Made by a program: the position numbers and the translations under genes | The notes under the pieces: generated by a model | What the model was told of the DNA's origin: nothing | Databases searched by the model: none | The model's input: only the letters and a program-made list of their open reading frames with translations | Assembly (NCBI GenBank): GCA_905250115.1 | Contig: CAJNOI010000023.1 | Coordinates: 1 to 64,000 of the forward strand | DNA length: 64,000 nt | Direction of reading: 5' to 3' | Source: Adineta steineri | Lineage: Eukaryota > Rotifera > Eurotatoria > Adinetida > Adinetidae | Shown here: piece by piece, positions 21,498-33,721 of the stretch | Layout: the number at the start of each line of letters is the position of its first letter | How positions within the stretch are numbered: the stretch's first letter is position 1

Positions 21498-24332
21498 TTA
21501 GAAAATTGATGATAAAGAATTATTTATTTGATTAATAAAAGATAAAATATGAGTGTCAATAGTAAAATTTGCTAATTGTTCTGTTGGAATAAAATCACCT
21601 CTGTAATGTTGAATACGACCATGTGTATGAACATCAGCATAAAACACAGGTACGTCATTAACCGATTTTGTAACTTCATGAACAGAAAAATAATAAATTA
21701 ATTCAGGACGAACAAAATTTTTTGAATGACTATTTCGATTTTTAGATTTTTGATCACGATGAATAAATTTCTCTAGAGAAAAAAACAATAAATGAAATTT
21801 ATCAAAGACAAAAGAAATGTAATCAATCATCTTAATATGAATAATCTATTCAATTAGAATAACTTACTCGGTCGATCTTCTTCTGAAATTGTTATATTAT
21901 TGTGTAAACCTTTAAAATTATAACTAAGAACTTGTAATGCACAATAATTTGATGGAACAATATCAAGCATTTGTTTAAAATTAGTCAAATTTCCCATTGG
22001 AACAACTATTTCATCAACATCTGATATAAGAATCCAAGAATACAAATATCCATATCTATGTATACAATCATTTTGTGACCAAATTTGATGGGCTACCCAT
22101 TCGGACGGTGAACTACGATATTTAAATCCATTCCATTGATCAATATACCAAGGAATTATTGTTATTATATTTAAATCAATATAAGATTTGAGACTATGAT
22201 GTAAACGAGTTAAATTTGAAGGTGCATGATCATAAATATAAAAATGATCAATACCCATTTTATAATAATAATTTATCCATAAAGGAAAATATAAATCATG
22301 ATGAGATGTTTGTGTACATGAAGCAATCAGAGTTGAATTTCTATTTCGAGATTTATTTATTAATTCTAACTGTCGAGTTGTATTTTCTAAATAAATTCTA
22401 CTATTTAAAAAATTAAATGATGAATTATAGAAACGACAAATTGTGATAATCACACCATTGATCAAATCATTGCCTGAAACTAAATTAAACATTTATTATA
22501 TAAAACTATTTCAAATAGATCGACAATTAGATTTCCCTTCTTACTAAGCATAAAATCGATTGTTGTTGCATTTGGATGAATTGCTTCGTTTGGTATGTCA
22601 CATTGAAGACATAATGTATGTTTATGAGGATCGGATATATCTTTTCCACCAATTCGTGTTAATAATTGAGGATTAATTGTCTTATTTGTACCTAGATTCA
22701 ATATATAACAATGAAAAACATATTTATTACTTCAGATAATAAACTTCATAAAAACTGCTTCTTCTGCGAAACGCGAATACAATAGAATTCATATAAAGTC
22801 ATTATTACATTTTTCTGTCAGTTTCAACAGCAAAAATATAGATATGAGTGTCATCAAAAGAAAGAAATAATACAATACATCGAACTTGTGCTACACGAGA
22901 GTTATATGTACTGCAAAAAGCGGAAATAGACATTGACCTTTTTTTTATTCTTAGTTAACAATAAAAACAGTTCAATATATAAGAGATATATCATCGATAC
23001 AGACATCAGTATTTTCATAATAACTATCGAGTTCGGATTTTTACCCTTCGATAGTCCTTTTGATTAGCTATAAAAATCAAGCATTTGCAAAAACCCCAGA
23101 ACTATTCGTCATTCGAGACATATTTAAGCAATTTGCTTTCTAGATACAGTTTTTGTGCATTTTGAGACCTTTCTCAGGCGATGTTTTGTTAGAAAGCTAA
23201 ATTTCAGCTCAGTCCGATTCTCCTTTCGAAAGTTATCGTATAAACGGCTGGACGGACACACTGACGATTCTAAGTTAGTAACTAAAAGATATGCATACAA
23301 TAGATTAAACAAATGGATGTTTAATCTAAATAATCTTGACATATGCAGAATATAAAGATCATTTCTGATGTAAATTAAACGATAAAATATCAGTGGAAAT
23401 TCTAAACTTAGATTCTATCTAGAAGAATTTAATCTCCATAGATTATAGTTTTTACTCTATCTCTTCTCAATTAGAAAAAGAAGAAAGAAAAAAAAAGCAT
23501 CATATTATATCGCCAATTTTTTTCTGTTCTATCGGTCATACATAACGTAAATCGTATGTTCTTTCGTTCGCTCATAAAACATCGTTATAATCGATGTTAA
23601 TATGACAAATTATTTCGTTTATCTTTACGATAATTCACGAAATTTGAAGAAGTCTAGCTTGAGTTGTTGTCGTATATATAATCTTTTTGTTCTTTATATC
23701 AAATCACTTCAATTATTGATGAATTAAATAAATATTATATTCGTTTCTTTCATTTTCTTCCTATACTCAATATCGATAATTATGCGTAACAGACGTCTTA
23801 CGTCCCTTACAACAGATAAAAAAGTCTTATTAGTTTCTACAATTCTTAAAATAAATTCATTCTGTAAAAATCAATTCCTCGAGATTTTCTTCACTATGGA
23901 AAACTTCTTTTTTTTTTAAAGTTCCTACCAAAATGGAAAAAGATACATTTGTAGGATCCATTATTAGTGATATTTGTATATAAATAATCCATCATAAAGA
24001 TAACTTTAGTAAAATTTTTTACACTAAAAACATTAAATTCCAGTTGTAATTGTTTGTACCATTTTGTTGTACACATGTCTTGATTGAGATTTTTAATAAT
24101 AGATATTTCTTTTTTCCATAAAATTCTTTCAAAATAAGGAAAAGATATATTTGAATTTTTACAGAATATAAGAAAAACAAATAGAATTGCAAATAAAACC
24201 AAATACACTATATATTTTATCCAGGATTTATTTGGCTTTAAAATCTAATATGAATCGATAAAAGAGAAATTCTTTCAAATGATAAAAAGAACTTACCTTA
24301 TAAGAAAATATCGAATGTTTTTTTTGCTTCAT
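21498..24332 (-). CDS. GT92-family glycosyltransferase, five exons, with one in-frame TGA
   Basis: GT92 (DUF23) enzymes are Golgi type II membrane galactosyltransferases. Exons: 24332-24297, 24244-23929, 22763-22545, 22473-21868, 21772-21498. All phases fit, giving 483 codons before the stop. After a basic N-terminus (MKQKKHSIFSYK) comes a membrane anchor (YIVYLVLFAILFVFLIFC), a stem, then the family core: YVFHCYILN, YFPLWINYYYKMGIDHFYIY, the acidic metal/sugar motif LISDVDEIVVP, and the C-terminal VRPELIYYFSVHEV with VHTHG. Codon 128, between FMKFII and SNKYVFHC at the start of exon 3, is TGA. I found no splice choice that avoids it, so the copy may be dead, or the base or exon model is wrong. 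Intron 3 (22764-23928) is long for this genome and holds a repeat. No second DVDEIVVP-type gene is present here. Confidence 0.75.
22985..23300. repeat. Probable repeat remnant inside the long GT92 intron
   Basis: GAGACCTTTCTCAGGCGATG followed by TTAGAAAGCTAAATTTCAGC and CTTTCGAAAGTTATCGT matches the style of widespread non-coding invertebrate repeats (from memory). It is more G+C rich than the flanking intron, and no ends were found. Confidence 0.35.
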
Positions 24333-25184
24333 CTTAAATCAAATATTGAACAAATTAAATTAAACGCTGATTTATCATTGTTATGCTTCAATGATTTTTC
24401 TTTTTTTCTTTCGAAAAAGCGATTAAGACAATGTTACTTATCATCAATCTCGCAACCAGATATTCAAAGCTACTTTTCTTCTCTTCTTTTTTTGAACATT
24501 TTTGTATCTAATATTCTCTCTCTCGTAGAGAAGAGTCCAGTAAGAATAAATTGTTTGCTTGTATGTCCGCAGGGTCAAAAAAACATCGAAGATCGATTTT
24601 TCGAAAAAGACATTTCTAAAGGTAATTCGATGCAAGGACTTCGAATCTGATGTTAGTTTTTCACAATTCTTTAAAAAAAAATTTTTTAGACAAAGGACTA
24701 TTTTTTTATAAAAAAATTGACGAGACGGTTTTTGAGGTCGGGGAACACGAATTTGGTGTTAGCATTTGCAAGTTATATAAGCAAAAGGTCCCGTAACATT
24801 GTAGAACACCATTTCTACGAGAAAGAGCTGAACGAGTCCTTAAACGAGCGTTACTTGTGAAATAACTCCATTCGAAAAGAAAAGCATCAGATAGTCGAAT
24901 AAAGAAATATTTGTTCAACAGAAGCAACTTAATTGTAATCATTGACACTCAACGATAAGAAAGATTTTCTTATGCCAATTTTACATAGAAGTTTTTTATG
25001 ATTATTAAAAGTATTTACTTGTCACTTAGACATTCATAACTAGAACAAACGAAAAATATCAATGATTTAATCCTCGAAATTTACCGATTAAATAGTTCAA
25101 TGATTCTTAAATATTACGAGAAATTCGATTCAATAAGGCTATAAAACAAGCCGAAATAACACATTTTGTTATATCGAATCTTGA

Positions 25185-25236
25185 GGGTGTGGGTCTTTTA
25201 TTCTTACTCACATCCACACCCATACCCTGTACTTTT
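25185..25236. repeat. Telomere-like G-rich/C-rich inverted block
   Basis: GGGTGTGGGTCTTTTATTCT is followed by CTCACATCCACACCCATACC. The two halves are close to inverted copies of GGTGTGGGTGTGAG around a short A+T loop, like 13022-13065 and 38341-38412. Confidence 0.65.
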
Positions 25237-25567
25237 GATCACCAATCTAATTAACACGTAGGGAGCGATAGCGAGTTCATTTTGTGTGTTAAATAATGCA
25301 TATATGATAGATCATATACTTGTTGTAAAGATTGATTGATTAATGTAACAAGATTACTGAAAAAAAAGTATAATTTATCTCGATCTGAGTGATCGAATTA
25401 ACTAAAAATACTTTTAAAGTTCCAGGCCGTCCAAAAAAAGTTCGCATGGCATAGTTACTATTGTTTATTTATTTTTGTGTCCATTTTGTGTGTAGTATTA
25501 TCTTTAGTGTATGCGATTATTATTAATGTACTATCTATTTATTAATAATAAATTTGGTGAATAAACT

Positions 25568-25692
25568 ATTCATCTAATTAAATATCAAGCTTAAAATTAA
25601 AGTGAGAAGATTAACGTTTATCTGTTTATGGAAGTGAACTCAAAATTGTATTTATAATAGAGTAATTTATTCATTCATGTTATTATATAACA
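25568..25692 (+). repeat. Second dispersed repeat, copy 2
   Basis: Same sequence family and orientation as 21306-21431, including TTAAAATTAAAGTGAGAAGA and GTGAACTCAAAATTGTATTT. The context around it is unrelated. Confidence 0.75.
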
Positions 25693-26330
25693 TATCTACA
25701 TTATCATTCCTAATTAACAATGAACAAATTGAGACAAGATTCAGATCATTGTAAATTTGATTGAGAAGTGTATATCAACAATCTGAATACGACGCGATAT
25801 CGATTACTATCGTTGAATTATTCAATAATCCCATCATTCTTGTTTACAATGTTAGACCTTTTCCTCCATACTTCTATAATTTCCATGTATTTATCATTCG
25901 AAAACAATAAAATATCAAATGATATAATAGAAATTTGAAATAAAATATGCACTAAGAATAACACGATAGATTTATCAGAACAAATAGTTTGCGAGTGTGA
26001 AAAAAGTATGTTTGATTGATAAATAGGGTGTCGATATGAGATTGAAGAAGAAGAGATTTGCATCAAACCATATCCATATACTCAATAGAAATTTTCAGTT
26101 AATTTTTGAATAATAAAATAATAAAAAGTATTTTATTTATTTCATTACTTTTATAAAAAAAAGATAGGTTATTAGGTGTATATATGCAAAATGCAGTATT
26201 ATTAAAAGCAAATAAATGTATACTGATAAGAAAGTAAAGAATTTAAGCTTTATGATATTTACTTTGCATTTATTTAAGTGTGAAATAAATCTAAAGGTGT
26301 GCAAAAGTATCATTTTATTGTCCTTTCAAT

Positions 26331-27866
26331 ATGAAGATACATACAATAGTTTTTCTTCTATTTTTGCTTCAAGACTTCGTTGCATTAGTTCACAATACAG
26401 ATGTATCATACTCTGTAACCGAGTATAATAATGTTAATACATTTTATTCGTTTCTTTCTCAAGATGGTGCAGATCCATGGGTATTTAAACATCCAACAAA
26501 TGGTTGGTACTATGCTACTAAATCAACTCAAAATAATGTTATGATTTGGCGTTCACGTTATCTCAGTACACTTGATATTGGTGAGAGTAAAATTATTTGG
26601 ACACCAAACGATACAACAGCATGTCGTAGTGTTTGGGCGCCTGAACTTCATCTTATTGGCAATAAATGGTATGTTTATTTTGCTGCAACTACTTGTGATG
26701 ATGACAATATTAATCATCGAATGTTTGTTTTGGAAAATATAAATGAAGATCCATTTCAAGGTCAATTTCAATTTCGTGGTCAATTAACAGATGAGACAAA
26801 TAAATGGGCTATCGATGGAACAGTATTAGAGCATCCAACTACGAAACAATTGTATTTCATATGGTCAGGATGGGAAGGAGATACCGATGTTATGCAAGTA
26901 AGACATAATGACATATAATCCTCACTTCTAAACATAAGACTCTCTCCTCTCTTCAATGAGATATATGATCAATATAGAAATAGAAATATTTTATTTATTC
27001 TTTTATAGATTCTTTACATTGCTCACATGTCTACACCATATATTATCGACTCGGAACGTTTAGAAATTAGTAGACCTACGTATGCCTGGGAAACCAATCA
27101 TAAACCATTTGTCAATGAAGGTCCTCAAGTTATCATCCATGATCAAACGATTAATCTTGTCTTTTCTGCTTCAGGCAGTTGGACCAATGACTATTGTATG
27201 GGTTTGATCACTGCTCACGTTAATAGTGATCTTATGAATTCATCATCATGGAAAAAACGAGCTGATCCTATCTTGAAAAGTGGGAATGGACTTTTTGGAC
27301 CAGGTCATGGAAGTTTAACTAGTAATAATTGGCTCGTTTTTCATACAGCAATGTATAATGGATCGGGATGGACGAGACAAATTCGAACTCAACCATTTCA
27401 ATGGAATGAAGAAGATGGAACACTAATGTTAGGTGAATTGAGAGATCCTAATATACCCATATCTCTTCCTCAAGGTGAACCTATTCGTCAACGTTATCAA
27501 TTAGATTCACCAATTCAAAATCCAATATTTGATGTTGAAGTAGATAAAATAGGTTCTTACATCACAGTAATACAAGTTCGATCAAAAGAATATGCCAAGA
27601 CAACAACTTATCTTATGACTGTAAACAAAAACGATATTAAAACCATTGATGTTTTCTATTCAGATAATTGGAGTTCAATTATGATACCTATTGAATTATT
27701 GAAGGGAAAGAATACATTAGCTTTTACAAATAATGGAACAACAATAGGTGAAATAAATTCCATTGATTTATTTCCTCAAATATCTTCAACAGCTTCGATT
27801 TATTCTAATTCATTTATAAACTTCACAATCTTTTCTTTATTACGATTTATTTATACTTTTAAATAA
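26331..27866 (+). CDS. Secreted GH43-family glycoside hydrolase (two exons, 474 aa)
   Basis: GH43 enzymes (arabinanase, arabinofuranosidase, xylosidase) cleave plant wall side chains. Exons 26331-26897 and 27009-27866 join in phase 0 across a 111-bp intron. A signal peptide (MKIHTIVFLLFLLQDFVALV) precedes the five-blade domain. The three GH43 acidic residues are in place: base in DGADPWVFKHP (D48), pKa Asp in AIDGTVLEHP (D162) and acid in FVNEGPQVI (E226). Family blocks VWAPELHLIGNKWYVYF and FGPGHGSL are also present. A C-terminal beta-rich part follows, ending in a hydrophobic tail (FINFTIFSLLRFIYTF) that could be a membrane or GPI signal. GH43 is bacterial/fungal and nearly absent from animals; the intron shows it is settled in a eukaryotic genome. 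Exact substrate is not decidable from sequence. Confidence 0.9.
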
Positions 27867-28280
27867 ATTATTAAAAATAGATGAAGATATAGAAACAATT
27901 TAGGATATTGGATTCCTTTTATGTGAAAGTCTTTTTACAGATATTATCAAAAGAAAAAAAAAAGAAATATATAAATAAAGATTAACATGTTTGAAAGAGA
28001 GAGAGCAAGAAGCGTTATGACTAATGGCGAAGAAAGAGTTTGCTGAGCAGCAACTCTGTGATTTTGAATGAAAGATTCATTCTAGTTGACTATTACTCAT
28101 ACTTCCATCATATAACTATATTCAATATTCAATCATCGTCTCTATAATTCTTCTATATAATAAATGTAGCGATTCGTTTGGATGGATCGATGTCAATATG
28201 TTATTTTCAGTCATGCATTCACATTCACATCTATTCATTTTTTTCTTTGTATTTAACATCAAGAACTAAATAGAAACAAT

Positions 28281-28413
28281 TTTAATTGATATTAAATGCA
28301 TTATATGTAGATCGATTTTGTTCTATGTAATTGATAAGATAAAATATTGTATCCTATCATTTACATAGAACAAAATCGATTTATATATTATGCATGTGTT
28401 TAATACCAATTAA
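28281..28413. repeat. 133-bp hairpin-forming inverted repeat
   Basis: The left arm TTTAATTGATATTAAATGCA...ATCGATTTTGTTCTATGTAA is mirrored by ...TTACATAGAACAAAATCGAT...TAATACCAATTAAA. Arms are about 60 bp with a few mismatches around a loop of under 15 bp. It could be a tiny MITE or a small-RNA-type hairpin. Confidence 0.75.
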
Positions 28414-29363
28414 ATTTATTTTGCCAAATGATTTTCAAAAAGAAGAGAAGTTAGTAGGTATTGAAAAAGATTTCGTTTTATTTCTTGTATCTTACATTGT
28501 TACATGAAGAAGTACGTCTCTTAACTCATAAATATGTTTTTGTTTTGCGAGAGTGCAAACACAGAGCAACAATTTTCTTTGTAAAAGAGAAATATAATAT
28601 ATTATATAAATCTGTATTTGTATATTGTACGTTTTTGATTGCATTTACAAGTATAAATTAAAGTAGAGAGAATAAAGTATGTTAATTTATGTAATAGTTA
28701 CGAAAAAAAATTCAAATTTGATTATGTAGGAAAAGTGAAGTATTGAATGAAAATATTATTTTTCGACATTGATAAAATTCACATTTCAATATATGTTTCT
28801 TCTAGATCATAAATTCTACTCCTTTAAGTTTGAAGTTTGTAGAAACAATTGTATAATGAGTATAGTGTATAGTTGTATGTTGTCATCATTGCAATTAATC
28901 GTCTCATGAAATCTTACTCTTATATACGATGTAATCTTCTCAATGAAAAAATTTTCTCTTTCTCATATAGAAATTCTTATCTTATATGATACTTCATATT
29001 ACATGAATTAAGTGATAATGATCGTAAAAATCTTTCATTTTTATTATTCGATGATTCAACTATTGATGGAATTTGAAATATTTTTCAACAAATTTTTTAT
29101 TGAGAAAAAATATCTGAAAAAAGTTTTATTTATTTAATTCAAGCATAGAAAACAATAAATTGTTATCGTGCAGCAAAAATTCTCAAAGGTTCGTCTATAG
29201 AAATTGATTTATTTTAATTTATAATTAATTTTCGTCTAACTTTTATATATCTTTTTAGAACTTAAGAAAAATTTATTAAAAAATTCTTTATCTAATCAAT
29301 TAGAGAGTGATGGTGAAAACTTTTAATGATCAATAGTTTTCTACCTACAAATAAGAGATCTGA

Positions 29364-29720
29364 GATGAGCTCAACAATACCTGAAAGTAATAGTTATAAT
29401 TTGATCGATGAATCCAGTGACAATTTCGAAGAAGATAAAATATCTTGAAAATATATTGAACGAGAATTTATTTTTCATCATCGAAATCTCATATATCAAC
29501 GACAACATTCTCCTCCATGTCTTCTTCTTCATTGTCAACAAATACAAATAATACACCATGGCAAACCAATTCCGAAGGTTTAGGAGTTTTTTCTGAAAAT
29601 CCATGTTATGGTGTTGGTTGTGGATTTTTTCATCCTTATTGTAGATTTTGTTGAATTGATCCGAATGCTCCTGGAAGAATCGATCGTCGTCAATGTTCAT
29701 TGTGTGTTTTTCTTGTATTG
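29364..29720 (+). pseudogene. Possible decayed Cys-rich protein gene
   Basis: From ATG 29364 the plus strand reads MSSTIPESNSYNLIDESSDN, then hits a stop. In another frame it gives a run that looks coding (PWQTNSEGLGVFSENPCYGV, then GCGFFHPYCRFC, stop, IDPNAPGRIDRRQCSLC). Regular Cys spacing on both sides of the stop suggests a former Cys-rich domain with a frameshift and a stop. The family is not recognised. The minus strand of the same segment is also open for 134 codons but looks like a shadow. Confidence 0.35.
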
Positions 29721-30929
29721 AATAAATGTTATTGGTAGAATATATTTCCTTTGTTGAAAATAATAAATTCATCATTTGTTTATTATTGAATTTGATTTTT
29801 CATGAAAATTTTACTTGAACAAAAACAAATCTTTAAAAATTCAACTTAATATTAAATTGATATTTACTCTGAAGTGTTGATTGATTAGAAAAACAAAAAA
29901 AACTTGATTTGCCTTTCTTATTCTCAAAGGACGCATCATTTCGATATGGATGAAAACAGAGTTATAGTAATTACATAAATATACAATGTATGAAAGTTTT
30001 GAATTATTTTCAAATTCATTTCCGACATGAACTTGTTATTCACTCGCAATTCTATTACTGCCGATTTAATTAATATATTTGAAAATATATTTTGTAAGAT
30101 GATGTGTAGAAATTTAACTCACAGAATAATATATGTTAAATTTATTTTATTTTAAAGATTGAATAAAAATAGACATTTTGAAGATCGACAATCAATTTTT
30201 CATTCTCTTTTCTATTACTTATCTAACTTAGAATTATTTAAGAGAAAAAGTATTTCGTTGAACTATCGCTTTATCAAAAGAATAATTCTAGAATAGATCT
30301 CGACTTGAAGCAAGTTCAAGTAGAAGAAAGGTGGCTGACTGTAGAAGTATAACAATCGTTATAAACGCGGAAAATTGAACGATTTAAAATTTTCTCTTAT
30401 TTAATTCTCAAAATCAATTAATTAAACTTCGATAAACAAGCCATCGAATAATTACTTTTCATAGATTAGAGTCTATCATGATGGATTTAAGTGACAAAAA
30501 AACGATAATTAAAATGTCTATGCATATAGTATTTCGTATATGAATGATCGCATAATACTGACTCATAGATAATCAATTCGGTGCCAAGAACGAGTAGCTA
30601 GCTTCAATCGTGACTCATTTGTCGAAAAGAAAAAGAAAAAGAAGAAGAAGAAGAAAATCAAAAGCAACAAGTCGGCTGCTACACTCCGTCGCCTTAAAAA
30701 ATAAATAAAAGAATATATCGGTTGAGTAAGACGCATGATTCATCATTTTCTATAATGACATGAGAGTCTATGCAATTTATGTTTCTCGTATATGACAAAC
30801 GTGTTGTGCAATTCTCATTTGTTTTTTTCTTAAATACTCATAAAAAGTAAGAAAAATATGTCACAATCGAAATACAATTTCACCAGCACATAAAATTCTG
30901 ATTCGATTTTTGTCTTTTGCACAATAATC

Positions 30930-32570
30930 ATGTTAACTGATACAGAAATGATCTTACCAAATTTTACCGAATTACGTATTTATCCATCATTCACAGAAAT
31001 TCGTCAAGAATACAATGCACCAAAGGTAATTACTTTTTCGTTGAATAAACTAATTTCGATAGTTTTGTCTAGGATTTTAAAATGTATTTTTGTCGAGATG
31101 TATTTACAAATATTTCTTCCGATTCATTATCAATTGAAGGTATTCAAATAGAATCAAAAGAATTTATTACAAAAGCAAATAATCTTGAAAATCAATCAAT
31201 CTTTGTTCATCGTCATTCAAATGTCGAAGCTCAAGAATGTCGTGTTATTCAAGGTGATGATCTTCTTTTACAAGATATTAAAACAAAACGATATTTTCGT
31301 GCACAACGAAATGAACTTGAATTTATTAATATTCCTGAACAAGAAGGAACAGAAGTTAAATTTAGTTTAAAAAATCAAGGCAAAGCAACATTGACCTATC
31401 AAATTCATGGTGAGTTATATCGATGATTGTAAAATTCTATAGATTTTTCTATTAATATTTCTTAAGGAATCTCTTGGTCACCTCAATACGATTTGAATAT
31501 TCTATCTGATGATTGTCAACATTTATTTCAAGCATTTGCTCAAATTAAAAATGGAACAAAACAAGAATATCGAAACGATCGAATAGAATTATTTCGTGAT
31601 GATATTATCTTACAAAGAGAAAATGAAGTAAAACGACGTCGAGATCGATCGAGAAGTCGAAGTCGAAGTTCTAGTATTGTCTCTGATGAAGATGAAGAAG
31701 AATTTGACTCTTGTAATATGACATCAACTATTGATCCATTAGAAGAATTAGCAGGTAAAATTATTTTTCTTTTCTTCTTCTAGATATTATTTTGTCAAGA
31801 ATATTTTCTTTCTAGGTCTTTCTCTTTATTCAATTAATCAATCATTTGTTCTTTTACCAAAATCAACATTTTCTTTACCATTTATTGATGCAACAATTCA
31901 AATAAATAAATGTGTTGCTCTTACATTACCATTTACTAGTCACACACAAATACGAAAATTAAAACGAAAATATCGTATTGAATCGATTGATAAATTTCTT
32001 CCTGGTGGACCATTGACTATTCGAGAACAAGGTCGATTAGTTGGTCTAACAAATTTACCTGATATGGCTATAGGTGATAAATATATACTCACTTCTGGAC
32101 AAGATTCTGATGTAACCTTTACTTTTTCTCTTTTTCGATTTTCTATCGACAATTATTTTCTCATTTAGGTTTCATTAAATCGACAAGTTAAATTAATTTC
32201 AAAAGAACGATATTCAGCTATATATGCTATTCATTTAACATTTAAAAATATTAAATCAACATCTGTCAAATTCGAATATAAAGAAATAATTGATAATGAA
32301 AATGTACAATTTAAAATTATTCTTAAAGGATCTGATAACCAAAGAGCTCAAATTGAAATAACTCAAAATGGTATTCAAATTGAGAAGAAAAATAATACAG
32401 ATGATCATCATGCGATCTTAACAGCAAATGGTGGGGAACAAATTTACGAATATGAAGTTCATCTCACCTATATGAAAAAAAATGATTCCTATAGAAAAAA
32501 GACAACGGCAATGACAACATTAAGATCATTTGACCAAAAACGTAAAATTAACAATATATTATTAACATGA
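30930..32570 (+). CDS. DUF4139-domain-like protein (five exons, 472 aa)
   Basis: Exons 30930-31025, 31073-31409, 31467-31754, 31816-32111 and 32169-32570, all in phase. An N-terminal beta-rich part (YPSFTEIRQEY, then a residue run matching the DUF4140-type start) leads to GISWSPQYDLNI, where DUF4139 proteins have S-W-x-P-x-Y-D-L. The C-terminal half has FLPGGPLTIREQGRLVGLTN and LPDMAIGDKY, the family's PGP-x-x-I-x-x-x-G-x-x-x-G and following Gly turn. Between them is an inserted low-complexity segment with an Arg-Ser run (RRRDRSRSRSRSSS) and an acidic run (DEDEEEFD). No signal peptide. DUF4139 is mainly bacterial (MuiA-like) with scattered eukaryotic members; its function is unknown. Family assignment is by motif memory only. 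Confidence 0.65.
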
Positions 32571-33247
32571 AAATAGACTGATCAATACTCTTTTATTTTG
32601 ATTTTTAATATTATTATTTTTTTTATAGAAAATTTTTTAATCAACAAAAAAGTGACAAACTCAACACAATAAAATAAAAGATTTAATAATAGAAACAAAA
32701 TATTTTTATTTCAAATTATTTTCATATCGTAATCCATACTTGAATGAAAAAGTTAATAATCGAAGATTTATGTGTATAACTTCTTCGACGTCTTCATATT
32801 CAATAAAAGACAGTCTTCGAAAAAGGTATCTTTACTGAAGAAGAGAAAGAGAGAACGGAACGATGAAAAGATATTAGAAATAATCGAACAAACAAACAAA
32901 TCAATAGGAAATAAGTTCAAATACACAACTCCATCTTAAGAGTGAGAGTAGATGAAGATCTTTTATTTCTGCTCATCCTCACCTTTACTCACACTCATAC
33001 GCTTCTGTATTCTCAAAGTTACTCCTTCAGACGATTAAATAGAACTAAACTATTAATTAATCATGTTATATTTTACAAATGATTAAATATTTTCAAAAAT
33101 AATTTATACTTTGAAGGTAGCATGTTTTGTCTTCTCATTTCTTCTTTTATCTATATAAAACAATGACGTTTTCTTTCTTAACTGATAAGAGAAATGTTGC
33201 ATTAAAGTATTTAAATAGGATTGCACAACCATTGCGACATATCACTA
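32571..33247. other. Intergenic stretch with a degenerate G/C-strand block
   Basis: Near 32938-33002, AGAGTGAGAGTAGATGAAGA is followed by CATCCTCACCTTTACTCACA, a worn version of the telomere-like inverted block. No gene seen. Confidence 0.45.
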
Positions 33248-33721
33248 ATGTCGTTAAAAAGAAATCATAATGAAGAAGATTTACCGTATGATCCGGATGA
33301 TGATGATGATGATGATTCAGATGATGAACATGTACCTCTATCAAAAAAACAAAAGAAATCCAAAGCACTATCGCTTCGTGTTCAATTGAATGTATTGACA
33401 ATACCAATATTAAAAAATATTCTACGATTGAATCATCAAAATCCATTTGGAAATAAAGGTGAACTTATTTCTCGTATTATTTATTTAGTTCGAAACGGTG
33501 GTTATCCATCTTGTCCCAAATGTAAATCTGGTCGACTAAAAATACGTTTACATCGTCGGAAAAATCAATCAAAATTTTATTGTCCAGGCTTTCCAATGGG
33601 TTTTCGTGCAGGAGATTCATTCTATCAATGTGATTATGTAACAGATACATGTAATAAACAACCTTTTATTTTACCTTCGAATTTAAATTTAATTATAGAA
33701 TTCAATTCAATTTTCAAATAA
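33248..33721 (+). CDS. Small SAP-like/zinc-ribbon nuclear-type protein (157 aa)
   Basis: Start chosen at ATG 33248, the first ATG in frame. An acidic run (DDDDDDDSDDEHV) and a basic run (LSKKQKKSK) suggest a nuclear protein. A SAP-like helix pair follows (LTIPILKNILRLNHQNPFGN, then KGELISRI), then a Cys pair PSCPKCKSGRLKIR and a second set FYCPG...FYQC. This order, SAP-like helices then a PADR1-like zinc ribbon, recalls the PARP1 third-zinc-finger region, but no catalytic domain follows. DNA binding is inferred. Single exon; the acidic run is coded by a GAT repeat. Confidence 0.6.
   Translation: MSLKRNHNEEDLPYDPDDDDDDDSDDEHVPLSKKQKKSKALSLRVQLNVLTIPILKNILRLNHQNPFGNKGELISRIIYLVRNGGYPSCPKCKSGRLKIRLHRRKNQSKFYCPGFPMGFRAGDSFYQCDYVTDTCNKQPFILPSNLNLIIEFNSIFK

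Larger units (their letters stand above)
24333..26330. other. Intergenic stretch with repeats
   Basis: It holds a telomere-like block (25185-25236) and repeat copy 2 (25568-25692). Open frames near 24706-24948 and 25818-26066 (minus) lack domains and convincing starts. The 24720-24870 segment is more G+C rich than its surroundings and may be another repeat. Confidence 0.5.
27867..30929. other. Gene-poor stretch
   Basis: It contains a 133-bp hairpin (28281-28413), one possible pseudogene (29364-29720) and a short GAA-rich run near 30626-30655. Otherwise nothing was recognised. Confidence 0.5.

Noticed and set aside
24706-24948. 80-codon minus-strand frame in a G+C-richer patch
   Set aside because: The patch looks like repeat sequence; the frame has no recognisable feature.
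29371-29775. 134-codon minus-strand frame
   Set aside because: Its composition is driven by the complement of a more protein-like plus-strand reading with regular Cys spacing; no family or topology supports it.
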